Position numbers and translations under genes: made by a program | Source: an uncultured Pelagibacteraceae bacterium | GTDB taxonomy: Bacteria; Pseudomonadota; Alphaproteobacteria; Pelagibacterales; Pelagibacteraceae | Assembly (NCBI GenBank): GCA_902557605.1 | Contig: CACEAQ010000002.1 | Coordinates: forward strand, 1 to 64,000 | Direction of reading: 5' to 3' | Length of the DNA: 64,000 nucleotides | Part shown: positions 43,492-53,404 of the stretch, one piece after another | Layout of the letters: every line of letters begins with the position of its first letter | How positions within the stretch are numbered: the first letter of the stretch is position 1 | Notes under the pieces: generated by a model | What the model saw: only the letters and a program-made list of their open reading frames with translations | Databases searched by the model: none | Told to the model about the DNA's origin: nothing

Positions 43492-46400
43492 GCTGTCTCT
43501 GTAGCTCAATTTCAACAGCATCAATCCTCTTGGTGCCTCTTCCAACAATTGTATAAACAGTAGGAATTACGTAGAGAGTAAAAAATGTTGAGAATAACAT
43601 TCCACCAAATATTGTTATACCAACAGTTAATCGACTTGCAGCACCAGGTCCAGTTCCAAGAATTAGTGGTAAAACTCCAATAATTGTTGAGATACTTGTC
43701 ATGAGAATAGGTCTTAGCCTAATAGCGGCAGCTTCAAAAACAGCAACTTCTAAATTTTTACCTTCCTTCCTTAACTGATTTGCAAATTCTACAATTAGAA
43801 TACCGTTTTTAGCTGAGAGACCTATCAAAATGATTAACGCTATTTGACTATAAACATTTAATGAAGACCCAACTACTAACAAACCAATTAATCCACCAAG
43901 AATAGCCATAGGCACAGTTAACATAATTGTCAGTGGATGCCTCCAGCTTTCAAATTGTGCACTCATGGCTAGGTATGCAGTAATTAATGCTAAAGCAAAT
44001 ATTACATAAAGTTCAGTATTAGTTTTTTTATACTCCTCACTTTCACCTTTATAAGCAATTTTTGCTTGAGGTGTATTCTGCTCTACAACACCTACTAAAA
44101 ACTTTAGAGCCTCATCAAGCGAATAGTTTCCAACAAGTCTTGCTGAAATAGTAACTGCTTTTTGCCTATTGTATCTTGCTAAGAATGGAGATTGTCCCTC
44201 TTCATCGTAAGCAACTAAGTTTGACACAGATACAAGCTTTCCATTGTTTTTAGATCTTACAAAAACTTTACTTATACTATCTGGCTCTTGTCTATCTTTG
44301 ATATCACCTTGCAAAATTATAGAATATTCTTTTCCATCCCTTGTGAAGTTTGTAACTCTTTTAGAACCAAAAATTGTTTCTATAGTTTTTCCAATATCTT
44401 CTGTTGAAACTCCTAGGTCAGCAGCTTTTTTTTGATCTATCTTTACATTTAGTTGAGGTTTGTTCAGATCAAAGTCATCTTGAATTGAAGTAAGACCAGG
44501 ATTTTTTCTTGCCTCTTTTTTAATAATCTCTTTCCACTCAATCAATTGTTCATATGTATTACCTAGAACAACAAATTGAACTGGACTTTCTATTCCGCCA
44601 GTCCTTATCCCCTGAGGCATTATTGGAAAAGCCAAAACACCAGGCACTTTCGCAATTTTTCCAAAAGATTCTCTCATTATCTCGACACCATGACGATCTC
44701 TTTGAGCCCAAGGCTCTAAAAGAACAATTATAAAACCACTGTTAACTTGTTTAGCCGACTTTCCAAAACCTGGAACCCGCATAATTAATTTTCTATATTC
44801 ACCTTTACCTACACTTGGAAGCAATAATTCCTCAATTTCTTCCGCTCTATCTTTGGTAAAATTAAAACCAGATCCTTGTGGAGCTTTTACAATTACAAAG
44901 AATGCTCCCCTATCTTCAGGAGCAATTAATTCTTTCTTAGCAAAATTAAAAAAGAATATTGTTAATATAAGGGTTCCTAATAAAAAAATAGTTATTGTTT
45001 TTCTTTTTTTTATCCAATTTAAAAGTGAAACTTTATAAAGATAAGTGAGATTTTTTAAAAACTTCTCAAATTTCAAAACAATTTTTGATTTTTTCATATC
45101 TTTTTGCAAAAATTTACTAGCTAACATTGGACTCAAGGATAATGCAACAAAGCTAGAAATAATCACGGCTGATGCAAGAGTAATTGCTGTTTGAGTAAAA
45201 AGAACTCCTGTAATGCCTTTAATAAAAATTAGAGGAACAAATACCGCTACTAACACAACAGTTGTAGCTATTATCGCAAACGAGACCTGCTTAGCACCTT
45301 TATAAGCTGCAACTAAAGGTGTATCTCCTAACTCTATTCTTCTAACTATATTTTCAAGCATCACAATGGCATCATCAACAACAATACCGATAGCTAGTAC
45401 TAAGGCCATCAAGGTAAAAAGGTTAATTGAAAAATCAAAAATATAAATTGATAAAAAAGTTGAGATTAATGAAACAGGCAAAGCTATCAAAGGGACAACC
45501 AAAGCTCTAAGGTTGCCTAGAAATAGATAAATAATAATAGTCACTAATATTAATGCAATAATTAGTGTTTTATAAACTTCTTTAATAGCAGATTTTATAT
45601 AATTACTTCTATCAAATGAAACTTCTAAAGTAGTGCCTGGGGGCAAGCTTGGTTTTAGTTCTTTTATCTTTTTTTTTATCCCATTAGCTACAGCGATAGT
45701 GTTTGCATCAGATTGTTGATATATCCCTATACCAACTACTTGCTTTCCGTTACCTTTAAAAAGAGTTCTAGTCGACTCAGCTCCTAATTCGATTCTTGAA
45801 ACATCTGACAAGGTTATGATTGAACCGTCCTTAGCTCTTTTTAGAGGTAGATTTTTATAATTTTCAACTTCTTTATAAGCTTTATCGAGTTTTATAGTCA
45901 GATCAATATCTCTTGACTCAATCCGCCCAGCTGGGAATTCTGTATTTTCACTTCTTAAGACTGCTTCTACTTCTTGGGTGGTTAGATCTCTTGCAGCTAA
46001 AGCTATTGGATCTAACCAAACTCTAAGTGAAAGTTCTCTTTGACCACCAAGGCGTACTCTACCTACGCCATCCACAGTGGAAAAAGTATCTGTTAAATAT
46101 CTATCAGCATAATCAGTTAATTCTAAATCTGTCATTGTTTCAGAGTTGAAAGACAACCACATAGTAGTTCTCATACCCGCACTTTGTTTGAAAATTTCAG
46201 GCTGTTCCGCACCCTCTGGTAAATTATCCAGTACTCTGGATACAGAGCTTCTTACATCGTTAGCAACGTCATCTAAGTTCAAACTCGTTTCAAATGTGAG
46301 TGTTATTCTTGAACTTTCATCTTCACTAAATGAATCTATCGTTTCTAACCCAGGTGTTCCTCCAACAAAATCTTCGATTTTTTGAGTTATTTGAGTATCA

Positions 46401-46576
46401 ACAATTTCTGCTGATGCACCTCTATACTCAGTTTGAATAGTTACCACAGGAGGTTGAACATCAGGTAGTTCATCAGTTGGAATTTCTTGGAAAGTTACAA
46501 GACCAAATATCACCAGCACTAAGCTCATTACTGAAGCTACGACAGGTCTTTTGATAGATAGGTCTGTTAAAAACAT
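43481..46576 (-). CDS. RND-family efflux transporter permease
   Basis: ORF 1031 aa; FLTDLSIKRPVVASVMSLVLVIFG, VDDAIVMLENIVRRIE, GLSAKNGILIVEFANQL. Confidence 0.96.
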   Translation of the reverse strand: MFLTDLSIKRPVVASVMSLVLVIFGLVTFQEIPTDELPDVQPPVVTIQTEYRGASAEIVDTQITQKIEDFVGGTPGLETIDSFSEDESSRITLTFETSLNLDDVANDVRSSVSRVLDNLPEGAEQPEIFKQSAGMRTTMWLSFNSETMTDLELTDYADRYLTDTFSTVDGVGRVRLGGQRELSLRVWLDPIALAARDLTTQEVEAVLRSENTEFPAGRIESRDIDLTIKLDKAYKEVENYKNLPLKRAKDGSIITLSDVSRIELGAESTRTLFKGNGKQVVGIGIYQQSDANTIAVANGIKKKIKELKPSLPPGTTLEVSFDRSNYIKSAIKEVYKTLIIALILVTIIIYLFLGNLRALVVPLIALPVSLISTFLSIYIFDFSINLFTLMALVLAIGIVVDDAIVMLENIVRRIELGDTPLVAAYKGAKQVSFAIIATTVVLVAVFVPLIFIKGITGVLFTQTAITLASAVIISSFVALSLSPMLASKFLQKDMKKSKIVLKFEKFLKNLTYLYKVSLLNWIKKRKTITIFLLGTLILTIFFFNFAKKELIAPEDRGAFFVIVKAPQGSGFNFTKDRAEEIEELLLPSVGKGEYRKLIMRVPGFGKSAKQVNSGFIIVLLEPWAQRDRHGVEIMRESFGKIAKVPGVLAFPIMPQGIRTGGIESPVQFVVLGNTYEQLIEWKEIIKKEARKNPGLTSIQDDFDLNKPQLNVKIDQKKAADLGVSTEDIGKTIETIFGSKRVTNFTRDGKEYSIILQGDIKDRQEPDSISKVFVRSKNNGKLVSVSNLVAYDEEGQSPFLARYNRQKAVTISARLVGNYSLDEALKFLVGVVEQNTPQAKIAYKGESEEYKKTNTELYVIFALALITAYLAMSAQFESWRHPLTIMLTVPMAILGGLIGLLVVGSSLNVYSQIALIILIGLSAKNGILIVEFANQLRKEGKNLEVAVFEAAAIRLRPILMTSISTIIGVLPLILGTGPGAASRLTVGITIFGGMLFSTFFTLYVIPTVYTIVGRGTKRIDAVEIELQRQLKK

Positions 46577-47449
46577 TTAATTATTTGGATTTATAATTTT
46601 GATTTTAGCGTTATTTCTTACTTTCGAGACACCTTCTGTAATAACAAGGTCACCTTCGTTTATTCCTGATATTACAGAAACTTTCCCAAAATTTCTTTTA
46701 CCGATTTCAATATTCTTTTTTTCAGCAGTTTCATCTCTTACTGTGTAAACAAAAGCTGTACTACCTTGTATCGTTACAGCACTCTCAGGAACACCAACTT
46801 GATTAATTTCATCGTATATAATTTTTACTGTCATTAGTTGCCCTGGAATGATTTTGAAATCAGAATTATCAACTAAAACTCTAGATAAAATCGATCTTGT
46901 AGAAGGATCTATTCTTGAGCTAATTGTTTGAATTTTACCCTTAAAAGTTTTTTTAAATGCTGAACTTGTTATTTCTGCCTTCAATCCTGGTTTGAGTATA
47001 CTTACATAATTCTCTGGGACTTTTATATCTATTACAATTTTCTTTAAATCATCCAAAGTTACTATTAAACTCTCTGAACCCAAAACTCCTTGAGCAATTT
47101 CTCTTTTCCCCAATTTACCTGAAAAATCTGCAATAACTTCTTCTCCACTATTAAGTCTAAGGATTATTTCACCTTTTTTTACAAATCTATTATCAATATT
47201 TAATTTTCCAGCAACCTCATTAGTTTTTATTCTATACGTTTTTGAATTTTGCGCTAATGCTGTCCCAAAAGTTTCTATACTTTTGTAAAACAAAGATCTC
47301 TCAACTTGCTCTACAATTACCCCTGGTGCAGGCCTTACACTAAATTTTTTTTTAAAGTGCAAACCAATAAAATGCCTTGCAGCAATAATTGCAAAAATAG
47401 CAATGAAGAAGATAATTAAAAATACTTTTAACTTTGATGATGCTTTCAT
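46577..47449 (-). CDS. RND efflux membrane fusion (periplasmic adaptor) protein
   Basis: Single TM N-terminus, RPAPGVIVEQV, barrel-sandwich and beta-barrel regions; internal ATG (MKASSKLK) preferred over ORF-track start 47476. Confidence 0.88.
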   Translation of the reverse strand: MKASSKLKVFLIIFFIAIFAIIAARHFIGLHFKKKFSVRPAPGVIVEQVERSLFYKSIETFGTALAQNSKTYRIKTNEVAGKLNIDNRFVKKGEIILRLNSGEEVIADFSGKLGKREIAQGVLGSESLIVTLDDLKKIVIDIKVPENYVSILKPGLKAEITSSAFKKTFKGKIQTISSRIDPSTRSILSRVLVDNSDFKIIPGQLMTVKIIYDEINQVGVPESAVTIQGSTAFVYTVRDETAEKKNIEIGKRNFGKVSVISGINEGDLVITEGVSKVRNNAKIKIINPNN

Positions 47450-47451
47450 TT

Positions 47452-48264
47452 TTATTCTAATCCGTACTCCGACCATGAGCCGTCATAGATAGTAGGTTTT
47501 TTACCACTTATGATAGAATTAGCTAGTCCTAAAATACATGCCGTGACTCCAGATCCACATGTAAAAGCAATATCTTTATCTTTATCTATTTCATTCTGAT
47601 CAAAAATCTTTATTAAATCTTCTTTTTTTTTGAAGGTTCTATCTTCATTTAAAAGTAATTGAAAAGGTATATTTTTAGATCCCGCAATATGACCACTTTT
47701 TAATCCTTGTCGGGGCTCAGGCACCAAACCCGAAAATCTTTCTTTGCTTCTAGCATCTATTAACTGAAATTTTTTATCTAATATGTTTTTTTTGACTTGA
47801 GTTTTATTTATTACCATGGATAAATTTTCATTAGTTTCATAATTAGTTTTGGATATTTTTATTACTTCATTTGACACAGCTCTATTTTCCTTCAACCATT
47901 TTGTAAAATTTCCGTCTAAAACAGAAACTTGATCAGGATTATGTCCAAAGTAAATAAAAGTATACCAAACTCTACATGAACTAAAGACATCTGAATTATC
48001 ATAAATAATTACATGGTCAGAATTATTTATTCCTAAATTTGAAACAATTTTTCCCCACTCTTTATTTGATGGAAGCATATGGGGTAATGAAGAATTTTTC
48101 TTTGAATTTTTATCAATATCAAAGAACATTGAGTTCTTTATATGATTTTCTTTAAACTCTTCTTCAGCATTTCTACCTGAGTTAGGCAAACACCAAGTAG
48201 CATCTAATATTTTCACCTTATTGATATTTTTTTCAAGCCATTCTGTAGTAACAAGTTGTTTCAT
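47452..48264 (-). CDS. sseA: 3-mercaptopyruvate/thiosulfate sulfurtransferase
   Basis: ORF 270 aa; ILDATWCLPN, tandem rhodanese domains, FTCGSGVTACILGLA. Confidence 0.93.
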   Translation of the reverse strand: MKQLVTTEWLEKNINKVKILDATWCLPNSGRNAEEEFKENHIKNSMFFDIDKNSKKNSSLPHMLPSNKEWGKIVSNLGINNSDHVIIYDNSDVFSSCRVWYTFIYFGHNPDQVSVLDGNFTKWLKENRAVSNEVIKISKTNYETNENLSMVINKTQVKKNILDKKFQLIDARSKERFSGLVPEPRQGLKSGHIAGSKNIPFQLLLNEDRTFKKKEDLIKIFDQNEIDKDKDIAFTCGSGVTACILGLANSIISGKKPTIYDGSWSEYGLE

Positions 48265-48710
48265 TATCTATTTTTTTCTAAGTACTTTTGGTGATATTCT
48301 TCCGCCTTACAATAATTTTTGAGACTAGAAATATTAGTTTGAATTTTTCCATTAAGTTTCTTATTAAAAATTTCTAAAATTTCTTTAGCCTCTGCTTTTT
48401 GAATGTCGTCTTCATAAAATATTTCACTTCGATATTGAGTTCCAACATCAGGGTATTGCATATCTTTTTGAGTAGGATCGTGCATTTTAAAAAATAAATC
48501 TAAAATTTTTTTGAAGGAAATTAATTTTTCATCAAAAGTAAGTCTTACAACTTCAGCATGACCAGTGTCACCTCTACATACTTCCTCATATGTAACTTTA
48601 TCTGATAATCCACCGGCATAGCCGACTTCTGTTTCAATTATACCTGGCTTATTTTTGAAGTTTTCCTCAGGTTTCCAAAAACAGCCAAGAGCAAGTGTAC
48701 ATTTCTTCAT
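48264..48710 (-). CDS. msrA: Peptide-methionine (S)-S-oxide reductase
   Basis: ORF 148 aa; LALGCFWKPEENF, TEVGYAGG, GHAEVVRLTFD, QYRSEIFY. Confidence 0.95.
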   Translation of the reverse strand: MKKCTLALGCFWKPEENFKNKPGIIETEVGYAGGLSDKVTYEEVCRGDTGHAEVVRLTFDEKLISFKKILDLFFKMHDPTQKDMQYPDVGTQYRSEIFYEDDIQKAEAKEILEIFNKKLNGKIQTNISSLKNYCKAEEYHQKYLEKNR

Positions 48711-48743
48711 AAAGTAATTATATAGAGTTGTGAGGATATTAAA

Positions 48744-49622
48744 TTGTTAGCACGAAATCAATTAGGCGTATTGTACGGAGTAGCATCAGTGGCATGTTTT
48801 GCCATGATGGATGCTTGTGTTAAATGGTTAGACCAGTTTCCTGTTGGTGAAGTATTATTTGCAAGATTTTTTTTCGGTTTGATACCAATTTTAATGCTTG
48901 TACCTAAGAATGAATTTAAAACTTTTTATAAAACTACAAGACCTAAATTACATGCTTTCAGAGCTGTAACAGGGACTTTAGCAATTGTTGCGCTTTTTAT
49001 TGCTCTCAGAGAAATACCTTTGGCAGATGTTGTAAGCTTGACTTTTGGAGGCCCAATTTTCGTTACCTTAGGTTCAATATTTTTTTTATCTGAAAAAGTG
49101 GGTATTAGAAGATGGTCTGCAGTTTTAATTGGTTTTATCGGGATGTTAATGATTGTCAAACCCGCTTATGATGAATTAAATATTTATTACTTGTTTCCAA
49201 TAATTTTTTGTATTTTCTTCGCTTGTGTAGCTTTAAGTATAAGAAGTTTATCATCTACCGAACCTAATTATAGAATTGCCCTATACTTTTCTTTATTAAG
49301 CATGATAGTTGGTCTAGTAACGCTTCCTTTTGGCTGGATCATGCCATCAAAGTTTGAATTCTTTCTTTTAATTTTTACAGGTATAATTGGTTCAGTAGCT
49401 AATATTTTACTTACAGTATCACTAAGAATAGCTGAGGCATCACTAGTTACACCAACAAAATATTTAAATTTAGTATTTGCAATATTGTTAGGATATTTCA
49501 TTTGGGGCGAAATACCAAAAGTACTGACTCTTTTTGGTGCTGCTTTAATCATTGTAAGTTCTGCAATTATTTTCATGAGAGAATCTCAACTTAAAAAACA
49601 AGTTGTTAGTCCTAGGCCGTGA
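48744..49622 (+). CDS. EamA/DMT-family transporter
   Basis: ORF 292 aa; ten hydrophobic segments, two EamA repeats; TTG-type start in ORF track. Confidence 0.9.
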   Translation: MLARNQLGVLYGVASVACFAMMDACVKWLDQFPVGEVLFARFFFGLIPILMLVPKNEFKTFYKTTRPKLHAFRAVTGTLAIVALFIALREIPLADVVSLTFGGPIFVTLGSIFFLSEKVGIRRWSAVLIGFIGMLMIVKPAYDELNIYYLFPIIFCIFFACVALSIRSLSSTEPNYRIALYFSLLSMIVGLVTLPFGWIMPSKFEFFLLIFTGIIGSVANILLTVSLRIAEASLVTPTKYLNLVFAILLGYFIWGEIPKVLTLFGAALIIVSSAIIFMRESQLKKQVVSPRP

Positions 49623-50242
49623 GCAAATATCCAAGTTATTGGTTAAAAGCAACAAAAATTTTATCTAAAAGAGATAAAGTTTTAAAAAGACTAATCATTA
49701 AATACAATGATAAATTTTTAACCACTAGAAAAGATATTTTTTACTCTTTATGTAAAAGTATAGTCGGTCAGCAGATAAGTGTATCAGCTGCTAACTCAGT
49801 ATTTAAAAAATTCCAAAAGAAAACTAAAAGGATCAATCCCTTAAAAGTATCAAAATTATCGATATCACAACTTAAATCCTGTGGTCTAAGTAGACAAAAA
49901 GCTTTAGGAATAAAAGAGTTGTCAATTAAATTTGTAAAGAAAGAATTTGATCCAAAATTAATCAAAAACATGAATGACGAGGAAGCCATTCAATACTTAT
50001 CATCTTTAAGACAAATAGGTAGATGGAGCGCAGAAATGATTTTACTATTCACTTACAACCGATCTAATATTTGGCCTTTGCAAGATATTGGATTATTAAG
50101 AGCAATATCAAACAATTATAAGAAAAAATATTTTCCTCCAAAAACTTTTTTAAATAAACTTTATAAAAAATTTTCACCTTATTGTTCAGTTGCCACGTGG
50201 TATCTCTGGCGCAGTATTGATGATGAACCAATCCAATATTAA
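49619..50242 (+). CDS. DNA-3-methyladenine glycosylase II (AlkA-like HhH-GPD)
   Basis: ORF 207 aa; SIVGQQISVSAANSVFKKF, LRQIGRWSAEMILLFTYNRSNIWPLQDIGL. Confidence 0.9.
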   Translation: MSKYPSYWLKATKILSKRDKVLKRLIIKYNDKFLTTRKDIFYSLCKSIVGQQISVSAANSVFKKFQKKTKRINPLKVSKLSISQLKSCGLSRQKALGIKELSIKFVKKEFDPKLIKNMNDEEAIQYLSSLRQIGRWSAEMILLFTYNRSNIWPLQDIGLLRAISNNYKKKYFPPKTFLNKLYKKFSPYCSVATWYLWRSIDDEPIQY

Positions 50243-50526
50243 ACACCTTCAATCGTTTGATGTTGACGTTCTGCATAGCCTTCAAGAATAGAATGTGCAT
50301 CTTGATACTCCTTTGAATTGTAAAAGCTATTAGCTTCATCATAGGATGGAAACTCAATTACAACTGTTCTTGGAGATTTATCGCCCTCATTAGATGTATA
50401 TTTTCCGCCTCTAATTAAAAATTTTCCCTTATATTTTTCAACTGCTGCTCTAGCTTTGACAGCGTATTCTTTTAATTTTTCCTCATTAATTATACTTTTA
50501 TAAACACAAACTACGTATCCTTTCAT
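50239..50526 (-). CDS. DUF1330 family protein
   Basis: ORF 95 aa; FLIRGGKYTSNEGDKSPRTVVIEFPSYDEANSFYNSKEYQ. Confidence 0.88.
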   Translation of the reverse strand: MKGYVVCVYKSIINEEKLKEYAVKARAAVEKYKGKFLIRGGKYTSNEGDKSPRTVVIEFPSYDEANSFYNSKEYQDAHSILEGYAERQHQTIEGV

Positions 50527-50559
50527 TTACAACTCCTTTAAAATAAATTATTTTTTTTC

Positions 50560-51087
50560 ATGGCAGATAAACTTATCATAGATTGGAAAGAGTATAATCT
50601 AATCGTAGAAAAACTAGCAATACAAATTTATAAAAGTGGCTTCAAGCCAAATTTGTTAATTGGCATTATGCGTGGTGGAGCACCAATCATTGATGTTTTA
50701 AGTCGAGTGTTTAAATTGAAATGTGCTTACTTAGCAGTTGAATCTTATTCAGGAGTGGGTACAGAAGATCAACAAGGGGATTTAGTTTTTTCGAGAGAAA
50801 TGAGTTCTACTGTTCAGGATATGAGAGGCAATATTTTGCTGTGCGATGACTTATCTGATACTGGTATAACTTTAAATAAAAGTATTGATTGGTTGAAAAA
50901 TTATCCACCTCTCAAAGATAATATTAAAGAAATAAAGACAGCAGTACTTTGGAAAAAAAAAGACTCAACTTTTGAACCAGATTTTTGTGCACAAAGGCTA
51001 GATAGTAATCCATGGATAGTTCAACCTTTTGAGCATTATGAAGAAATAAAAATTAAGGATTTAATTAATAAACATCAAAAGAATTAA
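50560..51087 (+). CDS. Purine phosphoribosyltransferase-like protein
   Basis: ORF 175 aa; LIGIMRGGAPIIDVLSRVF, ILLCDDLSDTGITLNKSIDWL PRPP-binding motif. Confidence 0.85.
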   Translation: MADKLIIDWKEYNLIVEKLAIQIYKSGFKPNLLIGIMRGGAPIIDVLSRVFKLKCAYLAVESYSGVGTEDQQGDLVFSREMSSTVQDMRGNILLCDDLSDTGITLNKSIDWLKNYPPLKDNIKEIKTAVLWKKKDSTFEPDFCAQRLDSNPWIVQPFEHYEEIKIKDLINKHQKN

Positions 51088-51115
51088 GGGCCAGAATTAA
51101 CTGGCCCTAAAATTT
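51087..51115. terminator. Bidirectional hairpin terminator between convergent genes
   Basis: GGGCCAG-AATTAA-CTGGCCC followed by TAAAATTTTT. Confidence 0.8.
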
Positions 51116-52426
51116 TTAAGCTACGTAAAAACTAATTACACTAAATACTGCGATTACCCAAATAGCTGGAGAAGTTTTACCAAATTTTCCCGTAAATATT
51201 TGAATTAATGCATATGAAATAAATGCGAGAGCGATACCGTTACTGATGCTATATGTTAGCGGCATTGTTATCATTGCAACTACTGCCGGGCCTGACTCAG
51301 CTATATCATCCCACTCAATATCAGTGATATTTCTCACGAATAATATTGCTACGTACAATAAAGCTGCACCATCAATTTCTTTTGGTAAGCTTGTAGCGAG
51401 CGGCGAAAAGAATAAACAAGCTAGGAACAAAACTCCTATTACAAGTGAAGTCATTCCAGTTCTACCTCCGGCTTTTACTCCTGCACCTGACTCAACATAA
51501 CTAGTTACAGTTGTTGTTCCCATCATTGCTCCAGCGACTGTTCCCACACTGTCAGATAACATTGCTTTGTTGATGTCTTGCACTTTACCTTTTTTATCAA
51601 CTTTACCTGCTACGTTAGCAACGGATGTTAATGTTCCTGCTGTGTCGAAAAAGTCGATAAATAATAAAGTAAAAACTATTGAAGCCATACCTGCAGTGAG
51701 CGCTGCTTTAAGATCAAAATCAAATAAGTATGTCATTGGAGGTATTGAACCAACAACACCATTAAATTTTGCTAAACCAGTGGCCCAAGCTATTATACTA
51801 AATAAAAGGATACCAATTATAATGTTTCCTCTTATCTTCATTTTCTCTAAAATAATCATAAAGACAAAAGTTAAACAACCAAGAAGCACTAAAGGATTCT
51901 TAATGTCTCCTAAAGTAACAAGTGTGACTGGGTGGTCTCCTACTACTCCCATAATTTCTAAACCTATAATAGCTAAAAATAATCCTATCCCTGCCCCAAT
52001 TCCTAGTTTTAAACTTCTCGGAATCGAGTTAATCAACCACGCTCTTAAAGGCGTAAGTGATATAGCTAAGAAGATAATTCCAGCTACTAGTACAGCGCCC
52101 AGTGCTGCTTGTGGGGTGTACCCCATTCCTGCAACCACTCCGTATGCAACAAATGCATTTATACCCATACCTGGCGCCAAACCTATAGGCCAAGTTTTTC
52201 CGTAAAATGCCATAATGAAACATGCAAGTGCCGTTGCTAATATCGTTGCAGTAAATACTGCACCAAAATCAAAAAAACCTTTTTCTGTTCCAGCAAATTC
52301 ACCAGACAAGATAAAGGGATTTAAAAACATGATGTATGCCATTGTAAGAAAAGTAGTTACACCAGCTATTACCTCAGTTTTAAAATTTGTTTTATGTTTT
52401 CTATACTCAAAATATTTATCCATCAT
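51116..52426 (-). CDS. NCS2 family purine (adenine/guanine/hypoxanthine) permease
   Basis: ORF 436 aa; EVIAGVTTFLTMAYIMFLNPFIL, APGMGINAFVAY, DFFDTAGTLTSVAN. Confidence 0.94.
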   Translation of the reverse strand: MMDKYFEYRKHKTNFKTEVIAGVTTFLTMAYIMFLNPFILSGEFAGTEKGFFDFGAVFTATILATALACFIMAFYGKTWPIGLAPGMGINAFVAYGVVAGMGYTPQAALGAVLVAGIIFLAISLTPLRAWLINSIPRSLKLGIGAGIGLFLAIIGLEIMGVVGDHPVTLVTLGDIKNPLVLLGCLTFVFMIILEKMKIRGNIIIGILLFSIIAWATGLAKFNGVVGSIPPMTYLFDFDLKAALTAGMASIVFTLLFIDFFDTAGTLTSVANVAGKVDKKGKVQDINKAMLSDSVGTVAGAMMGTTTVTSYVESGAGVKAGGRTGMTSLVIGVLFLACLFFSPLATSLPKEIDGAALLYVAILFVRNITDIEWDDIAESGPAVVAMITMPLTYSISNGIALAFISYALIQIFTGKFGKTSPAIWVIAVFSVISFYVA

Positions 52427-52560
52427 AAATAAAGCCTCCGTTATATGTTTATTACTCTATATAATTGTTAAAATCTTAACTAAATCGTTCATATCTACCT
52501 TGATTCAACCAATAGTAAATATATCTGTTTATAACTTTTCGTTATAAAATAAGGTTAAGA

Positions 52561-52866
52561 ATGAAAAGATTTTTTTTAACGATTTTATACACATTATTTT
52601 TGATTTCTTTCACTGGCTGCCAAACTGTCTCAAAAAAAATTGAAGATACGACAACCAAAGAAGAGCAGGAATTAAGCAAGTGGTTAAATAAAACTGAAGA
52701 AGATCTTAAAAGTTTTTATGGTCAACCTGACAAAGTTGAATTTTTAAAAACAAGAAACAGAAATTACGTCTACACTACTAAAAAATATAAAATTAAGTGT
52801 GAGCGAAAGTTTGAAATAAACCCAAGGAATATTGTAATTGGTTTTAGTAGCAAAAATTGCTTTTAA
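52561..52866 (+). CDS. Small lipoprotein of unknown function
   Basis: ORF 101 aa; signal peptide with FTGC lipobox. Confidence 0.7.
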   Translation: MKRFFLTILYTLFLISFTGCQTVSKKIEDTTTKEEQELSKWLNKTEEDLKSFYGQPDKVEFLKTRNRNYVYTTKKYKIKCERKFEINPRNIVIGFSSKNCF

Positions 52867-52896
52867 TTACTTGCGGAGCAAATACTCCGCAAGTAA
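52867..52896. terminator. Perfect 12-bp inverted repeat between convergent genes
   Basis: TTACTTGCGGAG-CAAATA-CTCCGCAAGTAA; no long T-run. Confidence 0.7.
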
Positions 52897-52903
52897 GGTA
52901 AAC

Positions 52904-53347
52904 TTATTTAATTTCAATAAGTCTTTTTTTCTTAATTTCAGGGATAATTTTTTCACAAGAAATAGTGAGTAAACCATCTTTTAGTTCGGCATCGTTCACT
53001 TTTACATCATCTGCAATTGTAAACGACCTTGCAAAAGATCTTTGCGATATTCCTCGATGAATAACTTCATCACCTTCTTTTTCTTTAGCTCTTTTAACAT
53101 CTTTTGTTTTTACAGTTAAAAGATTATCTTCATATTCAACTTCAACATCATCTTTGTTAAAACCAGCAACTGCTACTTCAATAGCATACTTATCTTTGCC
53201 TGCTTTTCGAATGTTGTATGGCGGGTAATTGCTTTGTACAGCAAGACTACCATTCCCTAACATCGACTCGAATTGATCAAACATGTCATCGAATCCAATG
53301 CTAAAAGGTCTAAGTGAATTAAAGATCGATAGATCCTTACTTGTCAT
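52904..53347 (-). CDS. Hsp20/alpha-crystallin small heat shock protein (IbpA-like)
   Basis: YPPYNIRKAGKDKYAIEVAVAGFNKDDVEVEYEDNLLTVKT, HRGISQRSFARSFTIADDVKV; ATG at 53347 has AAGGAGG SD. Confidence 0.95.
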   Translation of the reverse strand: MTSKDLSIFNSLRPFSIGFDDMFDQFESMLGNGSLAVQSNYPPYNIRKAGKDKYAIEVAVAGFNKDDVEVEYEDNLLTVKTKDVKRAKEKEGDEVIHRGISQRSFARSFTIADDVKVNDAELKDGLLTISCEKIIPEIKKKRLIEIK

Positions 53348-53400
53348 ATATCCTCCTTTGTTAGCAAGGTTAATGTCAGCCCCATTTGGCAACTGACAAA
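53348..53400 (-). promoter_or_regulatory. ROSE-like RNA thermometer in hsp20 5' UTR
   Basis: minus-strand TGTCAGTTGCCAAATGGGGCTGACA hairpin then CCTTGCT-AACAA-AGGAGG, SD paired with UUGCU-type motif. Confidence 0.7.
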
Positions 53401-53404
53401 GTAG

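Noticed and set aside
51567-52205. 212-aa plus-strand ORF antisense to the NCS2 permease
   Set aside because: Fully antisense to a confidently identified transporter; low-complexity composition typical of a shadow ORF.
52427-52560. Possible purine riboswitch upstream of the NCS2 permease
   Set aside because: Read on the minus strand, I could not find the conserved purine-riboswitch core (TATA...ATGG...GTTTCTACC); only a good SD (ACGGAGGC) is evident.
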